Shown here: piece by piece, positions 50,101 through 61,658 of the stretch | How the letters are laid out: the number at the start of each line of letters is the position of its first letter | How positions within the stretch are numbered: position 1 is the stretch's first letter | DNA from: Phallusia mammillata | Taxonomy: Eukaryota > Chordata > Ascidiacea > Phlebobranchia > Ascidiidae | Assembly: GCA_003260075.1 (NCBI GenBank) | Contig: QLIY01000022.1 | Span: forward strand, 226,830 to 290,829 | Reading direction: 5' to 3' | Length of the DNA: 64,000 nt | Notes under the pieces: model-generated | Databases searched by the model: none | Told to the model about the DNA's origin: nothing | What the model saw: the letters and a program-made list of their open reading frames with translations, nothing else | Translations under genes and position numbers: made by a program

Positions 50101-50930
50101 TCTTTTGGCAATTGTAAATACAGGTTGATATTATGCCTGGTAGCAACAGCTTGTAAAATTATTATGATGTTTGTCAAAAAATACAAGGGAATAAAGCCTA
50201 TTTTTGCTTTGCATGTCCAAAACTATACTTACAAAATAGATACAGCAAACAGTGGGTCATTACTTTGCCACTTTACGGGTGAAAGCATTTGAACCCGAAA
50301 AATGCCGATGCAGCAACCACTGTCGAAAGTTCTATTGGTGTTACGGACCATTGCGTGCTTTGCCTGACAAAAGTCATCTGAGACACGCGGGTCGACCGAG
50401 AGAAGGTTTACGAAGGTATGGTAGAGCTACTAACACTGAGCTTCACCTTTGGCCCGACCTGGGAGGGGGGGGGGTCAGAACATAGGCGGTTATGGTGCTG
50501 TTACAGCAATTTGGGTTTATGCTAAGAATAATTGCTGCGTCAGCACCATCAACGCCTATGCTCTTTTGCGCCACCTACCAGAAGTTCCCAGGTTGGGCCA
50601 AAGGTGAAGCTCAGTGTTAGTAGCTCTACCCGAAGGTATGAATACCCCCCATGTACATCGATAAAACCAACTTTTACTACACCAACAAAACAACTATTTT
50701 GCATTGATTGGGTTAAACTTAAGGCTTTTTGCAAATAGCCCAATTAATTTCAGTACCTTTTCAACTTGGTTTTTGACGTCGGAGCTGCACGTATGAGGCA
50801 TCGGATATGCAACGAATATATGAGAAAGGACATGGAACGATGTGAGAATAAGATGCACGTGACAGAAAGCTATGTTGCGAATTTGGTATTTTCCCCAACC
50901 AATATTAGAAATTGCTTCATCAAATGACAT
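47150..50930 (-). CDS. SLC22: SLC22-family organic ion transporter, copy 3
   Basis: Twelve exons on the minus strand with the same splice phases as copies 1 and 2. The ATG at 50930 begins MSFDEAISNIGWGKYQIRN. Exon 1 is 50930-50757, exon 2 near 49895, exon 3 near 49600-49518, exon 4 near 49450-49280, exon 5 near 49219-49070, exon 6 near 48888-48719, exon 7 near 48611-48495, exon 8 near 48438-48311, exon 9 near 48064-47850, exon 10 near 47764-47657, exon 11 near 47484-47354, and the last exon to the TAA at 47150. Motifs: DRIGRRKVLL, DESARWLAARGR, NVASVGGNIYLTTVLMG, ELNPTVIR, NYGSSWARVGAIIAP, LLPETRK. All exons are open. Length about 550 residues. It groups with copy 4. Substrate unknown. Confidence 0.9.
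50420..50630. mobile_element. foldback MITE with 9-bp target duplication (MULE-like) in SLC22 copy 3 intron 1
   Basis: Left arm GGTAGAGCTACTAACACTG and right arm CAGTGTTAGTAGCTCTACC are perfect inverted repeats, continuing inward for about 80 bases with few mismatches around a roughly 40-base loop. CGAAGGTAT flanks both sides exactly (50411-50419 and 50631-50639), a 9-bp duplication as in Mutator-like elements. A ten-G tract (50465-50474) replaces about 25 bases that the opposite arm retains. Confidence 0.85.
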
Positions 50931-52108
50931 GTTTTTTTTCAACCTAAGCAAAAACTACTTTACTCTTGTCAATTTGTGCTTTACTAAGCGAAGCTTCACC
51001 ATTTTTCCTTTGTTACGACTTCGTACCAAAAGCCACGAACATAACCTACGTAAATAGAAAATATGTGGCTACATACTGTTAACCAGTAAACTTAAACCAC
51101 AGTGAAACATATTTGAGGTTTGGTAAGGTTTTCCCACTGACGACTGATTTGAGGACCAGTCAACTTAAACCGCGCCAGTAAACTTGAACCACATCAACTG
51201 ATTTGAGGTTTGGTAAGGTTTATCAACTGACAGCGGCTGAACTCACCTCGAACTTGCCTATGTACGGGTTTGTAGATTTCATAGCAGGCCAATTCGAGAA
51301 GAGCATGCATGATTGACCTTGCAGAACTAATTTTTCTGCAGTCGATGCAAGGGGCAAAAATATGGGTCAAATATATTGTAAAAATCAAGTGAACCTACAA
51401 GGGTTAATATAGTATAGAAACTATATATTTCTAACAATTCATTTGCTTTTTGCTCCCGCTGTTAGAAATTTTATTTGGCTCAGGAGAGAAATTTTGTTGT
51501 TTTAAGTTTTACAAGACGGCAAGCAGTTTCTGAAAAGCGCTTCTGTTTCTTTTTCCAAGCTTTGCATTGTAATTAATCACAATATTTCTTGTGATATAGT
51601 TTTGCCAGGTATTGTACGCAGACAATGAAAAGCTTGACCTACTGCATCACATTCTATTTTTTCTGCTCGCTTTTCTGGTTTTGAACATTTTGAAAAAAAT
51701 AGTCAAACCTAAATAAAGTTGCATTTCCAGCCTAGCACTATAAAAGTTTTATAGAACAGCTGTTTTTTTCACTTTCACTGTATACTCACTCACAAAACTT
51801 ATTGTATATTTTATTTGTGTACAAAGTTAGTTACGAACGTTTAATTCTGGTCAGCTAAGCATATTTTCCCTAATACCTTGTTTAGGGTGCCAAAAAACAC
51901 AAAAATAGTCCACAGATATTATTGAAACTTATGCCAAACTAACTTAATTCAAAAGGTGCTGTTAGAGTATAGATACCATTAACACAAACAAAAAAAGCGG
52001 TCACAAACAGCACTTAAAAATTGCCTGTACAAAATATGTGGTGTTTGGGCGACTTGTTACTTGTTTTTGTACATTTTGTTATTCGTAGTTGTGAAAAAAG
52101 GTTAATGT
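50931..52108. other. intergenic between SLC22 copies 3 and 4
   Basis: About 51060-51240 contains imperfect short direct repeats (GATTTGAGGTTTGGTAAGGTTT occurs twice in slightly different form). A stretch near 51300 resembles sequence at about 58840 and 59430 (GATTGATCTTGCAGAAC-like). An AATAAA on the minus strand near 51815 may serve copy 4. No gene seen. Confidence 0.4.
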
Positions 52109-55100
52109 CTATTTCATGTCATATTCCTTTCGTCCACAAAATAGTTTTTCTAACGGTCCAGCGTTGTCAGCCAGAAATCCTTCCGCTTCTTCCAAAGTTT
52201 CCAACATCGAAAGTTTTCTTGTTTCTGGCAGCAGTAGAACCAATATACCTACATTTGTACACCAAAATGTTTAAAGGCAGAAATGAATCTCTCGATAATT
52301 AAACGCATCGCCTAAACGCGTTGTTTATGGCAACATAAGCGTGTTGAGTTTATTTTAACAATTACTATCAAGATCTTAGGAGTTTAGAAGACCATGGTTT
52401 ACTGTATGTAAATAAGTACAATATGTGCAGTGTAACATGAGCGAAACTGAATTTATCATTTAGTAATAGGATAGCGGTGAACTAATTAGGTAATATATAC
52501 GCCTAATAATCCGCTGTAGCTGTATCACGTTCAGGCATCATCCACCAAGCAAAATCCACTTGAGCGTTTCCTAGTGCTATTGTGTCGCAATGATTTTTTT
52601 TCACCAAGCAAAACAAACTCAACTCAATTAAAAAAACATATTACTATGTAAATACGTTGTAAGGAGGTTTTTTAATGACATGACAAACAGTTAATGCGCA
52701 CACGACAAACGTTCCCGAAGTTTGGTTGCATTGGTATTTCATTTATGAAACTGCCAGCTTAATCTAATGCTGTATTTTTGGTTACAATTTTCTTGCTCAA
52801 CCGTATATCTCATACCTTACTCAACAAAAATATTACCTGCTGACACAGTAACAATGCCAAATATGATGAAGGGTAGAGTTGGATGAATCAGTTCGGTCAT
52901 TGCTATAGCCGGAGCAACAATCGCCCCCACACGAGCCCATGAACTGCCGTAATTTAGTGCTGTTGACCTAAACAACAAAATGCAACATATTTTTACGGAC
53001 AATTTATTTCACTACTTTGAGTTTGGTTAGCTCAAAAATGAGCTTTTAACTATTGTCATACACGCATTTTGTTCGTTTCTTTGAAATCCTAGATGCGTTG
53101 CACTTACCGAATTACAGTAGGGTTGATTTCAATAGTATAGAGATAGAGGGTTGCAAACGGAATGAGAGTGAACGCTCGGCCCATCAAGAACATCGTAATG
53201 TGAAGTGCTTTTATTTCTATTTTAGATGTACAATTTCAATCAGTTATAATTTTTATTGAATAAAAATGGCTGTTTTAGCCGAAACTGCATACATACCTGA
53301 TGGAATAAAATACATTGAAGAGCAAAACAATCCGGCCGGGGGGGGGGGTAATTTTTATTGAATAAAAATGGCTGTTTTAGCCGAAACTGCATAGGCTACA
53401 TACCTGATGGAATAAAATACATTGAAGAGCAAAACAATCCGGCCAGGATAAACGACGTAGAGATCACAAATCGTCTACCCACTTTTTGACACAAGTAGAA
53501 GGCGAGGGGATAAGCTGGAAATGCCATTACACCCATCAACAATGTTGTCAAATATATGTTTCCTCCCACACTGGCCACGTTAAGAGTTAAACCGTAAAAT
53601 GCACAAGATGTCGCAAACCTGAAAATAAAGAAAAACGCGAAAAAACATTTGAAGATCCGTTAATTTCTTGTGAAAAAGATCGAAAAACATTAATTTCCAA
53701 AAACTTAAAAGACCAACAAATATAGGCTTAATTTTCATTTCAATTGTAAAGTTTTACCAGCAATACGTCAACACCAAGGTCAACTTTCTCAGCTGGGGAG
53801 TTCGAAAAGTGTCGGTCATTCCCAAATTAATAGGTTTTGCCTTCTCGTTCTGTGGCTCATCCAGCAAGGATTCTTTAACGCTATAAATGCAAGTGTTGGT
53901 TAAAAATATAAAGTTGATTTTTTATCAAGAACTTATTTACGATAGAAGCGAATCCGGGTTTTCAACTTTGTTAAACATCGCAATTTTTTCCATGATTTTT
54001 ATGGCTTCTTTTTCTTTGCCTCTTATAGCTAGCCAACGGGGAGATTCATCCTGGAACCTGTAATACATTTTTACAAAGCCTTGAGGTGTGCACTTAACCT
54101 TCCTTTTTTAGCTGGAATAGATATACCAAAGGCATATACGTTTAACTTTTTTATGGATTGATGAGATACTTTTAAACTACCGGGTACTATATGTGATGAA
54201 TGCACGCACCTTCCCGGTTACTTGTTTTGACTGACATGTTTAAGACGCGATACGCTAATAAATGCGACAATTAAGTGACGTACTGACACAGAGTGACATA
54301 ATAAAATATATACCAAAAAGTCTTAATTTATTACCTACCACCAGATGATAAAACCTCCAAAGAAAATAACACATGTCAGTATTTGGAGAGTTTGCCAATA
54401 CTTAACGAAATAGGCAACAACCACAAGCACGACTGTTCCAGTTGAGAAACCAAAACCAGCAGAATTTGTAACCAAAGCTCTTTTGTTCGTCTTGGTTGTT
54501 TCGGTTGCTGTGTTAACACAAAAAAAGAGTAAAGTGGAGCTCAAATTGTGTTTATGCATAAATTAAAAACAAACCAACGTGAGCAAACGAGATTATTTGG
54601 CCACCCTGATGCATATATCTAATTTTACAAAAAAGTATGCCTTTGCTGTATGCCCTCAAAAGTGTTGGTTTGGTCTTGGGTTATCATACTTTGAATGACT
54701 TTTTAGATTACAAACCCAAAACTGCAGACGTGGGTGCCAGGAAGCAGAAAAATCCAACCATCAGTCTTAAAGCAGCATAAAGTGGAAACGAGTTTGCAAA
54801 GGTAATGGCAAAACTAGATATTATTGTTCCAATTGTCATCACCAGAAGAACCTTCCTTCTTCCAATTCTGTAAATTAAGAAAAATAAAATGAAATTATTT
54901 GTTTGGTTTGGTCTGCAAATTGCCGTTTACCTGTCGGAGGCTTTTCCCAGAATCATTCCATTCAAAAACACCCCGACCATAAAAAGTGATTGCAAAAGAT
55001 AATTGTGCCAAGATTTGTTGCATATCATTTCATATTGGGCAATGATTGAACTTTGTACTGTTCCGTCGCTTGTAAACACGAATTTAGTGCAGTCGGTCGT

Positions 55101-56328
55101 CTGAAACAAGCAAATCGAAATCTTTAAAAAATTGAAACTTATCGTTTAGTGTTGAAAGGACAAATAAGCAAACCTGGTTGGAGTAAACTTCTGCATTGTT
55201 TTCCCAAAACTCGCAGTTTGGTGCAGTTGTATTGGGCGGAAAAGGGTTTGAAAATCTGGTAAACAAGAAACAAGTGTTTTTATCAATTTGACAAGATTAT
55301 TTTGGTTAAGCAGCAGACATTTAAGTGTTTTTATAATTTATAAATTATGCAGCCAGTGTACACTTATGTTAAGTAAATTGACGTCTGTTTGTCCACAGAT
55401 CGCTCTGTTTCAATATTGCATTAAAACTTTCAGAAACATTTTTTTGACATTTTTTTCAATTTGAGATTATGTAAATATCGCAATACAAAATAGTTTTTTA
55501 TGCAGTTTTGCTAACAGTGCTTTCTGCGTCATAAAGATCTGCAGCAATGGTATAGGAGACTTACTGTAGACAATAATCCAAATCCGTTGAATCGACTTTT
55601 GTTGAAATAAGTATTTTCGTTTGGTTTACATTTAAAGTGATGTTGCAAATCTGAAAATAAAAATTATTACATTAACCTGTTGTTTTCTTGTTTTTGTACA
55701 ACGTGCTAAAAGAAAGGGTAGAATTTTTTAAATAGCACTATCAGGTTCATTGTGCAACTCAAACAAAATAAGGCCAAACTGAATTCTTGTAACAGTTTTG
55801 AAAAAGGGATGATTAGGCAAAATCTATTTTTTAACACTGGCAACGAAAGCACTAACACAACAAGACGGTTGCACAACCTCCTATATGTACAATAGTTTAA
55901 CAAATGCGTTTAAGGTTTCTTTGTAAGTTTCCGGGTCAAAGCAGTTAACCCAGAAAAAGCAGTAACTGCTGTTTGAAGTCTTGTTTGTGTTACGCACCAT
56001 TGCAAGCTTGCCTGACGAAAGTCATCCATCTTAAACACACAAAGGTAAAGAGAAAGCAAACCTTAAACCTTTACTAATCCAACAATGCATAACACTCTTT
56101 TTGGTTGTTGATTGGTTGCTATCATTTTTCAAAACAGTTTCTTGTTTTTACCTTTTCAACTTGGTGTTTGACGTCAGGACTGCACGTACGAGGCATCGGG
56201 TATGCAACAAATATATGAGAAAGGACATGCAATGCTGTTAGGACAAAATGCAAATGACAGAAAACTACGTTGCGAATTTGATATTTTCCCCAACCAATAT
56301 GCGAAATCACTTCATCAAATGTCGACAT
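52109..56328 (-). CDS. SLC22: SLC22-family organic ion transporter, copy 4
   Basis: Twelve exons on the minus strand, collinear with copy 3. The ATG at 56328 begins MSTFDEVISHIGWGKYQIRN and the TAG is at 52109-52111. Approximate exon starts: 56328, 55650, 55258, 55100, 54867, 54509, 54057, 53882, 53618, 53226, 52968, 52247. It has a large Cys-containing loop (NPFPPNTTAPNCEFWENN), DRIGRRKVLLVMTIG, DESPRWLAIRGK, LGMTDTFRTPQLRKLTLVL, NVASVGGNIYLTTLLMG, EINPTVIR, NYGSSWARVGAIVAPAIA and LLLPETRKLS. All exons are open. A partial extra copy of exon 9 (53297-53337) sits beyond the G tract 53338-53348 and is an assembly duplicate. Confidence 0.9.
53230..53450. repeat. duplicated join copying the end of exon 9 of SLC22 copy 4
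   Basis: About 53230-53337 and 53349-53450 are near-identical around the G tract 53338-53348. The left copy of exon 9 ends in CCGGCC at the tract, while the right copy continues as the full exon to 53618. Confidence 0.8.
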
Positions 56329-57849
56329 TTTTATTGATCATTAAAAAATCTGAAACAAAACATAAAATATTTACTTTAGTATCTACAAGTGAAGGTACTA
56401 TATGCAGATTGAGGTTCCCAAATGTTAAAAACTAGGATCAATAATATTACAGATCTATTCCAACCCCAGTGGCTTATGACGAGTTTTAAAGGGCATAGGG
56501 ATTAGTTAACGTGGCTTCAAAACCTTTTCTTACTTAGCTTGGGTCGCCAAGCGTGTAAAACGATTTCCTACCTAGATTTTTGACAAACACATTTCAAGGT
56601 CAATTTTAGTTTTAGTTTGTGTGCTGTCTGTGGTGCCATTTGGCGAAATAACAAAAACTTAGAACCAATGTTGCTTTTAGCGTACGAGCGTTTTATCATC
56701 ACATGCGAACTGCATTTCTGACCACATCGATTTTTACCATTTATCGTTTCAGAGCAATTGTTAGACTGTAATCCACCAAGTTGGGAAAACAAGTTATATT
56801 AACTTCATTTCCCATGTAAGTTTAATGTCGAGTTTAACCTTGCGGAGATATATTTTATTCTTGTATTAGAGCTGACGTACTGTAAATTGAACTCCATTTT
56901 GAAAAAAAATACGTTGTTGCACATAACAAATTTACTGCTGGTCTGACTGGTATTTGGTCGTATTTGTTTATGTACATATATATGTATATATATATTGTGA
57001 CGCTTGTTTTCGCATTGTTTGCACACAAGAGGCGTCCAAAACTTCTGACGCATAATAATAATACCCTTTCCAGTCCCACAAAATCTGTTTTGAGCAGTTT
57101 GAAAATCAAAAGAGTTAAAAAAAGAGTTTTATTTACGTCATGACCGCCAGTACATATATTTTCAAAAACATGTTCACGACCGCACAAACTCGTCTCTGCC
57201 GCCGCATGTGGCCGTACGGCCGCAGGTTGTACACCCCTGCAATAGTTGAAGAAAATCCAAATGTGACCGAAAACTATGCTTTCGTAATTGCAAAAACTCA
57301 CAAATAACTGCAGCAAACTTTACCAAATATTACATAGCCTTCAGAACAAAAAACTACTAATGCATGTTCCAAAACAATCAGATTTGACAATAACAACGTG
57401 CATCGATATAAATACTGACGTACAACTAACAAAAACGGATCGGAGATTCTTGCAGAACGTAGACCGAATCACAAATCGTCTAAATCAATGCTCTTCAACG
57501 TTTTCAGTGGCACGGAACCCTCAAGGTGTTTTGTTAAACTTTGCGGAACCCCCATAAAATAATTGTAATCAATGAAATACAAGTAGGCTACATCAAAGAA
57601 AAAAAAGATGCATGGGGGGGGGGTATGTGACTGAAAACTATGCTTTCGTTATTGCAAAAACTCACAAATAACTGCAACAAACTTTACCAAATATTACATA
57701 GCCTTCAGAACAAAACACTACTAATGCATGTTCCAAAAAAATCAGATTTGACAATAACGACGTGCATCGATATAAATACTGACGTACAACTAACAAAAAA
57801 GGATCGGAGATTCTTGCAGAACGTAGACCGAATCACAAATCGTCTAAAT
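56329..57849. other. intergenic, repeats; duplicated join at 57614-57623
   Basis: A hAT-like end GCAGGTTGTACACCCCTG lies at about 57220-57240 with no partner found. Block about 57262-57613 recurs at 57624-57966 around the G tract. Both contain the left part of the element described at 57850-58353. No gene is recognised. Confidence 0.5.
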
Positions 57850-58353
57850 CAAAGCTCTTCAACCTTTTCAGTGGCACGGAACCCTCAAGGTGTTTTGTCA
57901 AACTTTGCGGAACCCCCATAAAATAATTTTAATCAATGAAATACAAGTAGGCTACATCAAAGAAAAAAAAGATGCATTTTTGCTTAACACGCCCCAAGCA
58001 CATAATAAAAGTTGACTTTAATAAAATGATTCTCAGAAACACATTGCCATGTTACTTGCATCAGTACTTTCTACATTTATCTCGCAATTTGGAATGGATC
58101 AAGGCTGTGTTTATTACGTCACAATTGATCAATGGTGTAACCAAGGTTAACTAGATTGTACAGGCGAGCATTGCTGTTTGCAACAATGATATTACGAATC
58201 TTTCATGCTTGAATTGCTACACGAAACCGCTGGGCGAGCATTAAAGTTCACGGAACCCTGGAAGAGTTGTACGGAACCCTAGGGTACCGCGGAACCCCTG
58301 TAAGAGTTGTACGGAACCCTAGGGTTCCGCGGAACCCCGGTTGAAGAGCCCTG
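57850..58353. mobile_element. hAT-type MITE, 504 bp, with GCTCTTCAACC termini
   Basis: Exact 8-bp duplication GTCTAAAT at 57842-57849 and 58354-58361. Left CAAAGCTCTTCAACC, right GGTTGAAGAGCCCTG. Sub-terminal GGAACCCTAGGGTTCCGCGG repeats are seen near the right end. A truncated duplicate of its left part is at about 57487-57613, left of the G tract. Confidence 0.92.
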
Positions 58354-59452
58354 GTCTAAATACAATTGCACATGGTGAACAAGCACATTCACATGGTTAT
58401 ACACTTTTTCTCAGCTTTTAAAGCACCAAACTAAACTATCGTAACTCTGTATAGGTTTTCATTTACTAAGGTCAACCCATGCATTCACTAAGCCTAATTA
58501 AATACGTAATACGCGTATCTTCATTTTGCCTGCAGTATGCAAAAAACGTCAAATGTCGTTATAGAAGCCAAATTTGCTACAAGTTAATTTTTTGAACTTT
58601 TTCACGACTTCTGTAGACGCTAGTACACTGCAAACATCGCACCTTGCTCGACTGTAACATATTCAGATGTTCGTGAGATCTACGAGCTCATGATTCTACC
58701 GCTGCGCCTTCCTGTAAACCATTTGCATTGACAACTATTTTAACGTCAGACGTCGTTAACCGCGGACTGCACCCACACACTTGGTTATATAGACAGGTTT
58801 ATGGGACTCGGAGAAAGGTAATTACAGAGAAAAACGTGCGTGATTGATCTTGCAGAACGGGGGGGGGGGTCTGAATACAATTGCACATGGTGAACAAGCA
58901 CATTCACATGGTTATACACTTTTTCTCAGCTTTTAAAGCACCAAACTAAACTATCGTAACTCTGTATAGGTTTTCATTTACTAAGGTCAAGGGGGGGGGG
59001 ACAGCTTTTAAAGCACCAAACTAAACTAAACTATCGTAACTCTGTATAGGTTTTCATTTACTAAGGTCAACCCATGCATTCACTAAGCCTAATTAAATAC
59101 GTAATACGCGTATCTTCATTTTGCCTGCAGTATGCAAAAAACGTCAAATGTCGTTATAGAAGCCAAATTTGCTACAAGTTAATTTTTTGAACTTTTTCAC
59201 GACTTCTGTAGACGCTAGTACACTGCAAACATCGCACCTTGCTCGACTGTAACATATTCAGATGTTCGTGAGATCTACGAGCTCATGATTCTACCGCTGC
59301 GCCTTCCTGTAAACCATTTGCATTGACAACTATTTTAACGTCAGACGTCGTTAACCGCGGACTGCACCCACACACTTGGTTATATAGACAGGTTTATGGG
59401 GCTCTGAGAAAGGTAATTACAGAGAAAAACGTGCGTGATTGATCTTGCAGAA
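58354..59452. repeat. one locus written two to three times around poly-G 58859-58869 and 58991-59000
   Basis: 58354-58858 is followed by a partial copy at 58870-58990 and then by a near-complete copy at 59001-59452 (equivalent to about 58416-58858). Copies differ by a few bases (ACTAAACTATCG versus ACTAAACTAAACTATCG). No coding is seen in any copy. Confidence 0.75.
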
Positions 59453-59890
59453 CAATCGTCCTACTTTCCTTGCAACAGGACAGGGTGAAACAGAGGAATA
59501 GCCCCCAATGAACTGCCTTGCCCGATGCGCACATAATAAAAAGCGATAAGTGCTATGGTTGACGTGTTCTACAAATGTTTTGATGTCTATCAACACATTT
59601 GGACCGCAAACTCTTCTTTTAACTGGTGCATGCGACCATTGTACCGAATTTTTGAACAAGATAAACTAGAAAAAAAATTACAATTATAAATTACTATAAA
59701 AATGTGACCAAAGCAAAGCCATACCACAATTAAGCCTATTTTATGCAGACTTTAAGCCCGAACCCAAATATCTTACGAGTACAACTAAACTCTAACATAA
59801 ATTCTTCTGCGAAAATATCCATTTTGAGCTAAACGCTTTTGAGTTTCGTCTAAATTCTAAAGTCTAAATATATGAACTTGGCCTTATAAG

Positions 59891-60573
59891 CAGTCTTGGA
59901 CAACTAAATAATTATAGTTGTCTAATTCGTCAAATTAGTGCAAAATGGCGGTAATTCTGATCTAATTTAGAAATAACGAGTAAGCTCTAATTCTAATTCA
60001 AATCTAATGTATAGTTTTGCAAAAAACGCTAGTTTGTCCAACAGGCATGTGATACCAGTATGCGTTTTATGTGCTAAGCGCACAAAACCACGTAATTAAC
60101 AAGACCAGTCACCAAAACACGTGAATTTCAGCCATGTCGAATTATAATTATCTATAGATAGTTCCAAACGTGCAAATTTTAAAATTTAAATTTGAAGGGG
60201 GGGGGGAATTCTAGTTTGTCCAACAGCATTTTTAGGCATGTGATACCAGTATGCGTTTTATGTGCAAAGCGCACAAAACCACGTAATTAACAAGACCAAA
60301 CCACATCACCAAAACACGTGAATTTCAGCCACGTCGAATTATAATATCTATAGATAGTTCCAAACGTGCAAATTTTAAAATTTAAATTTGAAGTGTACTA
60401 CAGTTGGTTGGTTGAAATCTAATTCTAGTTCGAATTCTAGTTTAATTTCTGGTTTTTGAGAAGGGGGGGGGGGGCAATTCTAATTCTAATTTAATTTGTA
60501 AAAACTGAGATGCTATAATTTTAACTCTAATCTAATTTGAAAAAACGAACGAAAATCTAGTTGTCCAAGTCTG
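59891..60573. mobile_element. hAT-type MITE, up to 683 bp, containing two duplicated joins
   Basis: Exact 8-bp duplication CTTATAAG at 59883-59890 and 60574-60581. Termini CAGTCTTGGACAACTA and CTAGTTGTCCAAGTCTG. The interior has many AATTCTAATTCTAATT repeats. G tracts at 60197-60206 and 60463-60474 lie inside. The block about 60020-60196 recurs at 60207-60392, so the true element is shorter. Confidence 0.9.
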
Positions 60574-61658
60574 CTTATAAGACAAAAGTCAGTTACTGCG
60601 GCTTGATACAGCGAAAATTTGATGTATGTGCTTTCTTTCCCTATTTCTGGGCCTCACTAGCAATATGACTACATTTACTGTGACGTAACAAAGCGCCAGC
60701 CACGATTGGTGGAGAAATCTTAAACGTAACAGTGCATCTTATGTCATTGGTGGTGCAATCTTGTGCAGACCGCGTTTTACAGTTTCTTTCTGTGCTTTGA
60801 GTAGTCGCAGTTTTTGGTTGAACTTATTCAGTTTGTAAATATTTATGCTTCTACATCACAGTGTATTATGTGCAGCTATAGAAACATGAATGCTAAAGTT
60901 GATTTGGGGGGGGGGACGTTTTACAGTTTCTTTCTATGCTTTGAGTAGCCTTTTTAGTATATATTTATGCTTCTACATTACAGTGTATTATGTGCAGCTA
61001 TAGAAACATGAATGCTAAAGTTGATTTTAAAGTGCTGAAACGCACGTCAAAGTGCCTATAGCTTAAACCTGGACAAGTTGGTACGTATTTTGATTATGTG
61101 CACCTAAATTAATTTAATGTCGTGATACGGTTTGCGCAGAAATTAAGAGATATTGTATTTCTTAACGTCATATGTTTTTTTGCGTTTGTCGAATATTTTT
61201 GTGTGTATAATACTAGCCGATTGTGACATATCCAATGCTGTTGGCCTGTTGTGCAACAGAGCAGGATATGTATCTGTCAGGCAGACAGTGTTGCGTTCGA
61301 GACAAATTAGGAAATCCTTGGTACGGCGGTCGGTGCAGATCCAGGCGGCATAAATCGAGTAAATTACGGCCGCTACAGGGTTGGCCTTTTTCAGACCAAA
61401 TATTTACATTTGTTGCCATTACATTAAAAAAACTTTATTAGAGCTTTTTCAAATATCAAATGTACAGAGTGTGCAAATGGTAACACTATGAGCAAAGGCA
61501 CATAACTTATTTTCAGGTAAAGTGCAACTCGTGGTAAAGAACACAAAAATGAACGAAAGTGCATTACAACACAACAAAATCAACAACACTGCCTTGCATT
61601 ACGCGTTAACTCACAAAAACTGAAACTTTAAATGTCAAAACTTTAAAACTGAAAATGT
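60574..61658. other. 3' flank of KY-like gene, duplicated join at 60906-60915
   Basis: About 60775-60905 recurs at 60916-61025. An AATAAA polyadenylation signal on the minus strand at 61434-61439 lies 220 bases past the stop of the KY-like gene. Short overlapping open frames at 61153-61441 have no recognisable content. Confidence 0.5.

Noticed and set aside
52021..53002. Plus-strand frames over SLC22 copy 4 exons
   Set aside because: They are antisense shadows of well-supported minus-strand exons.
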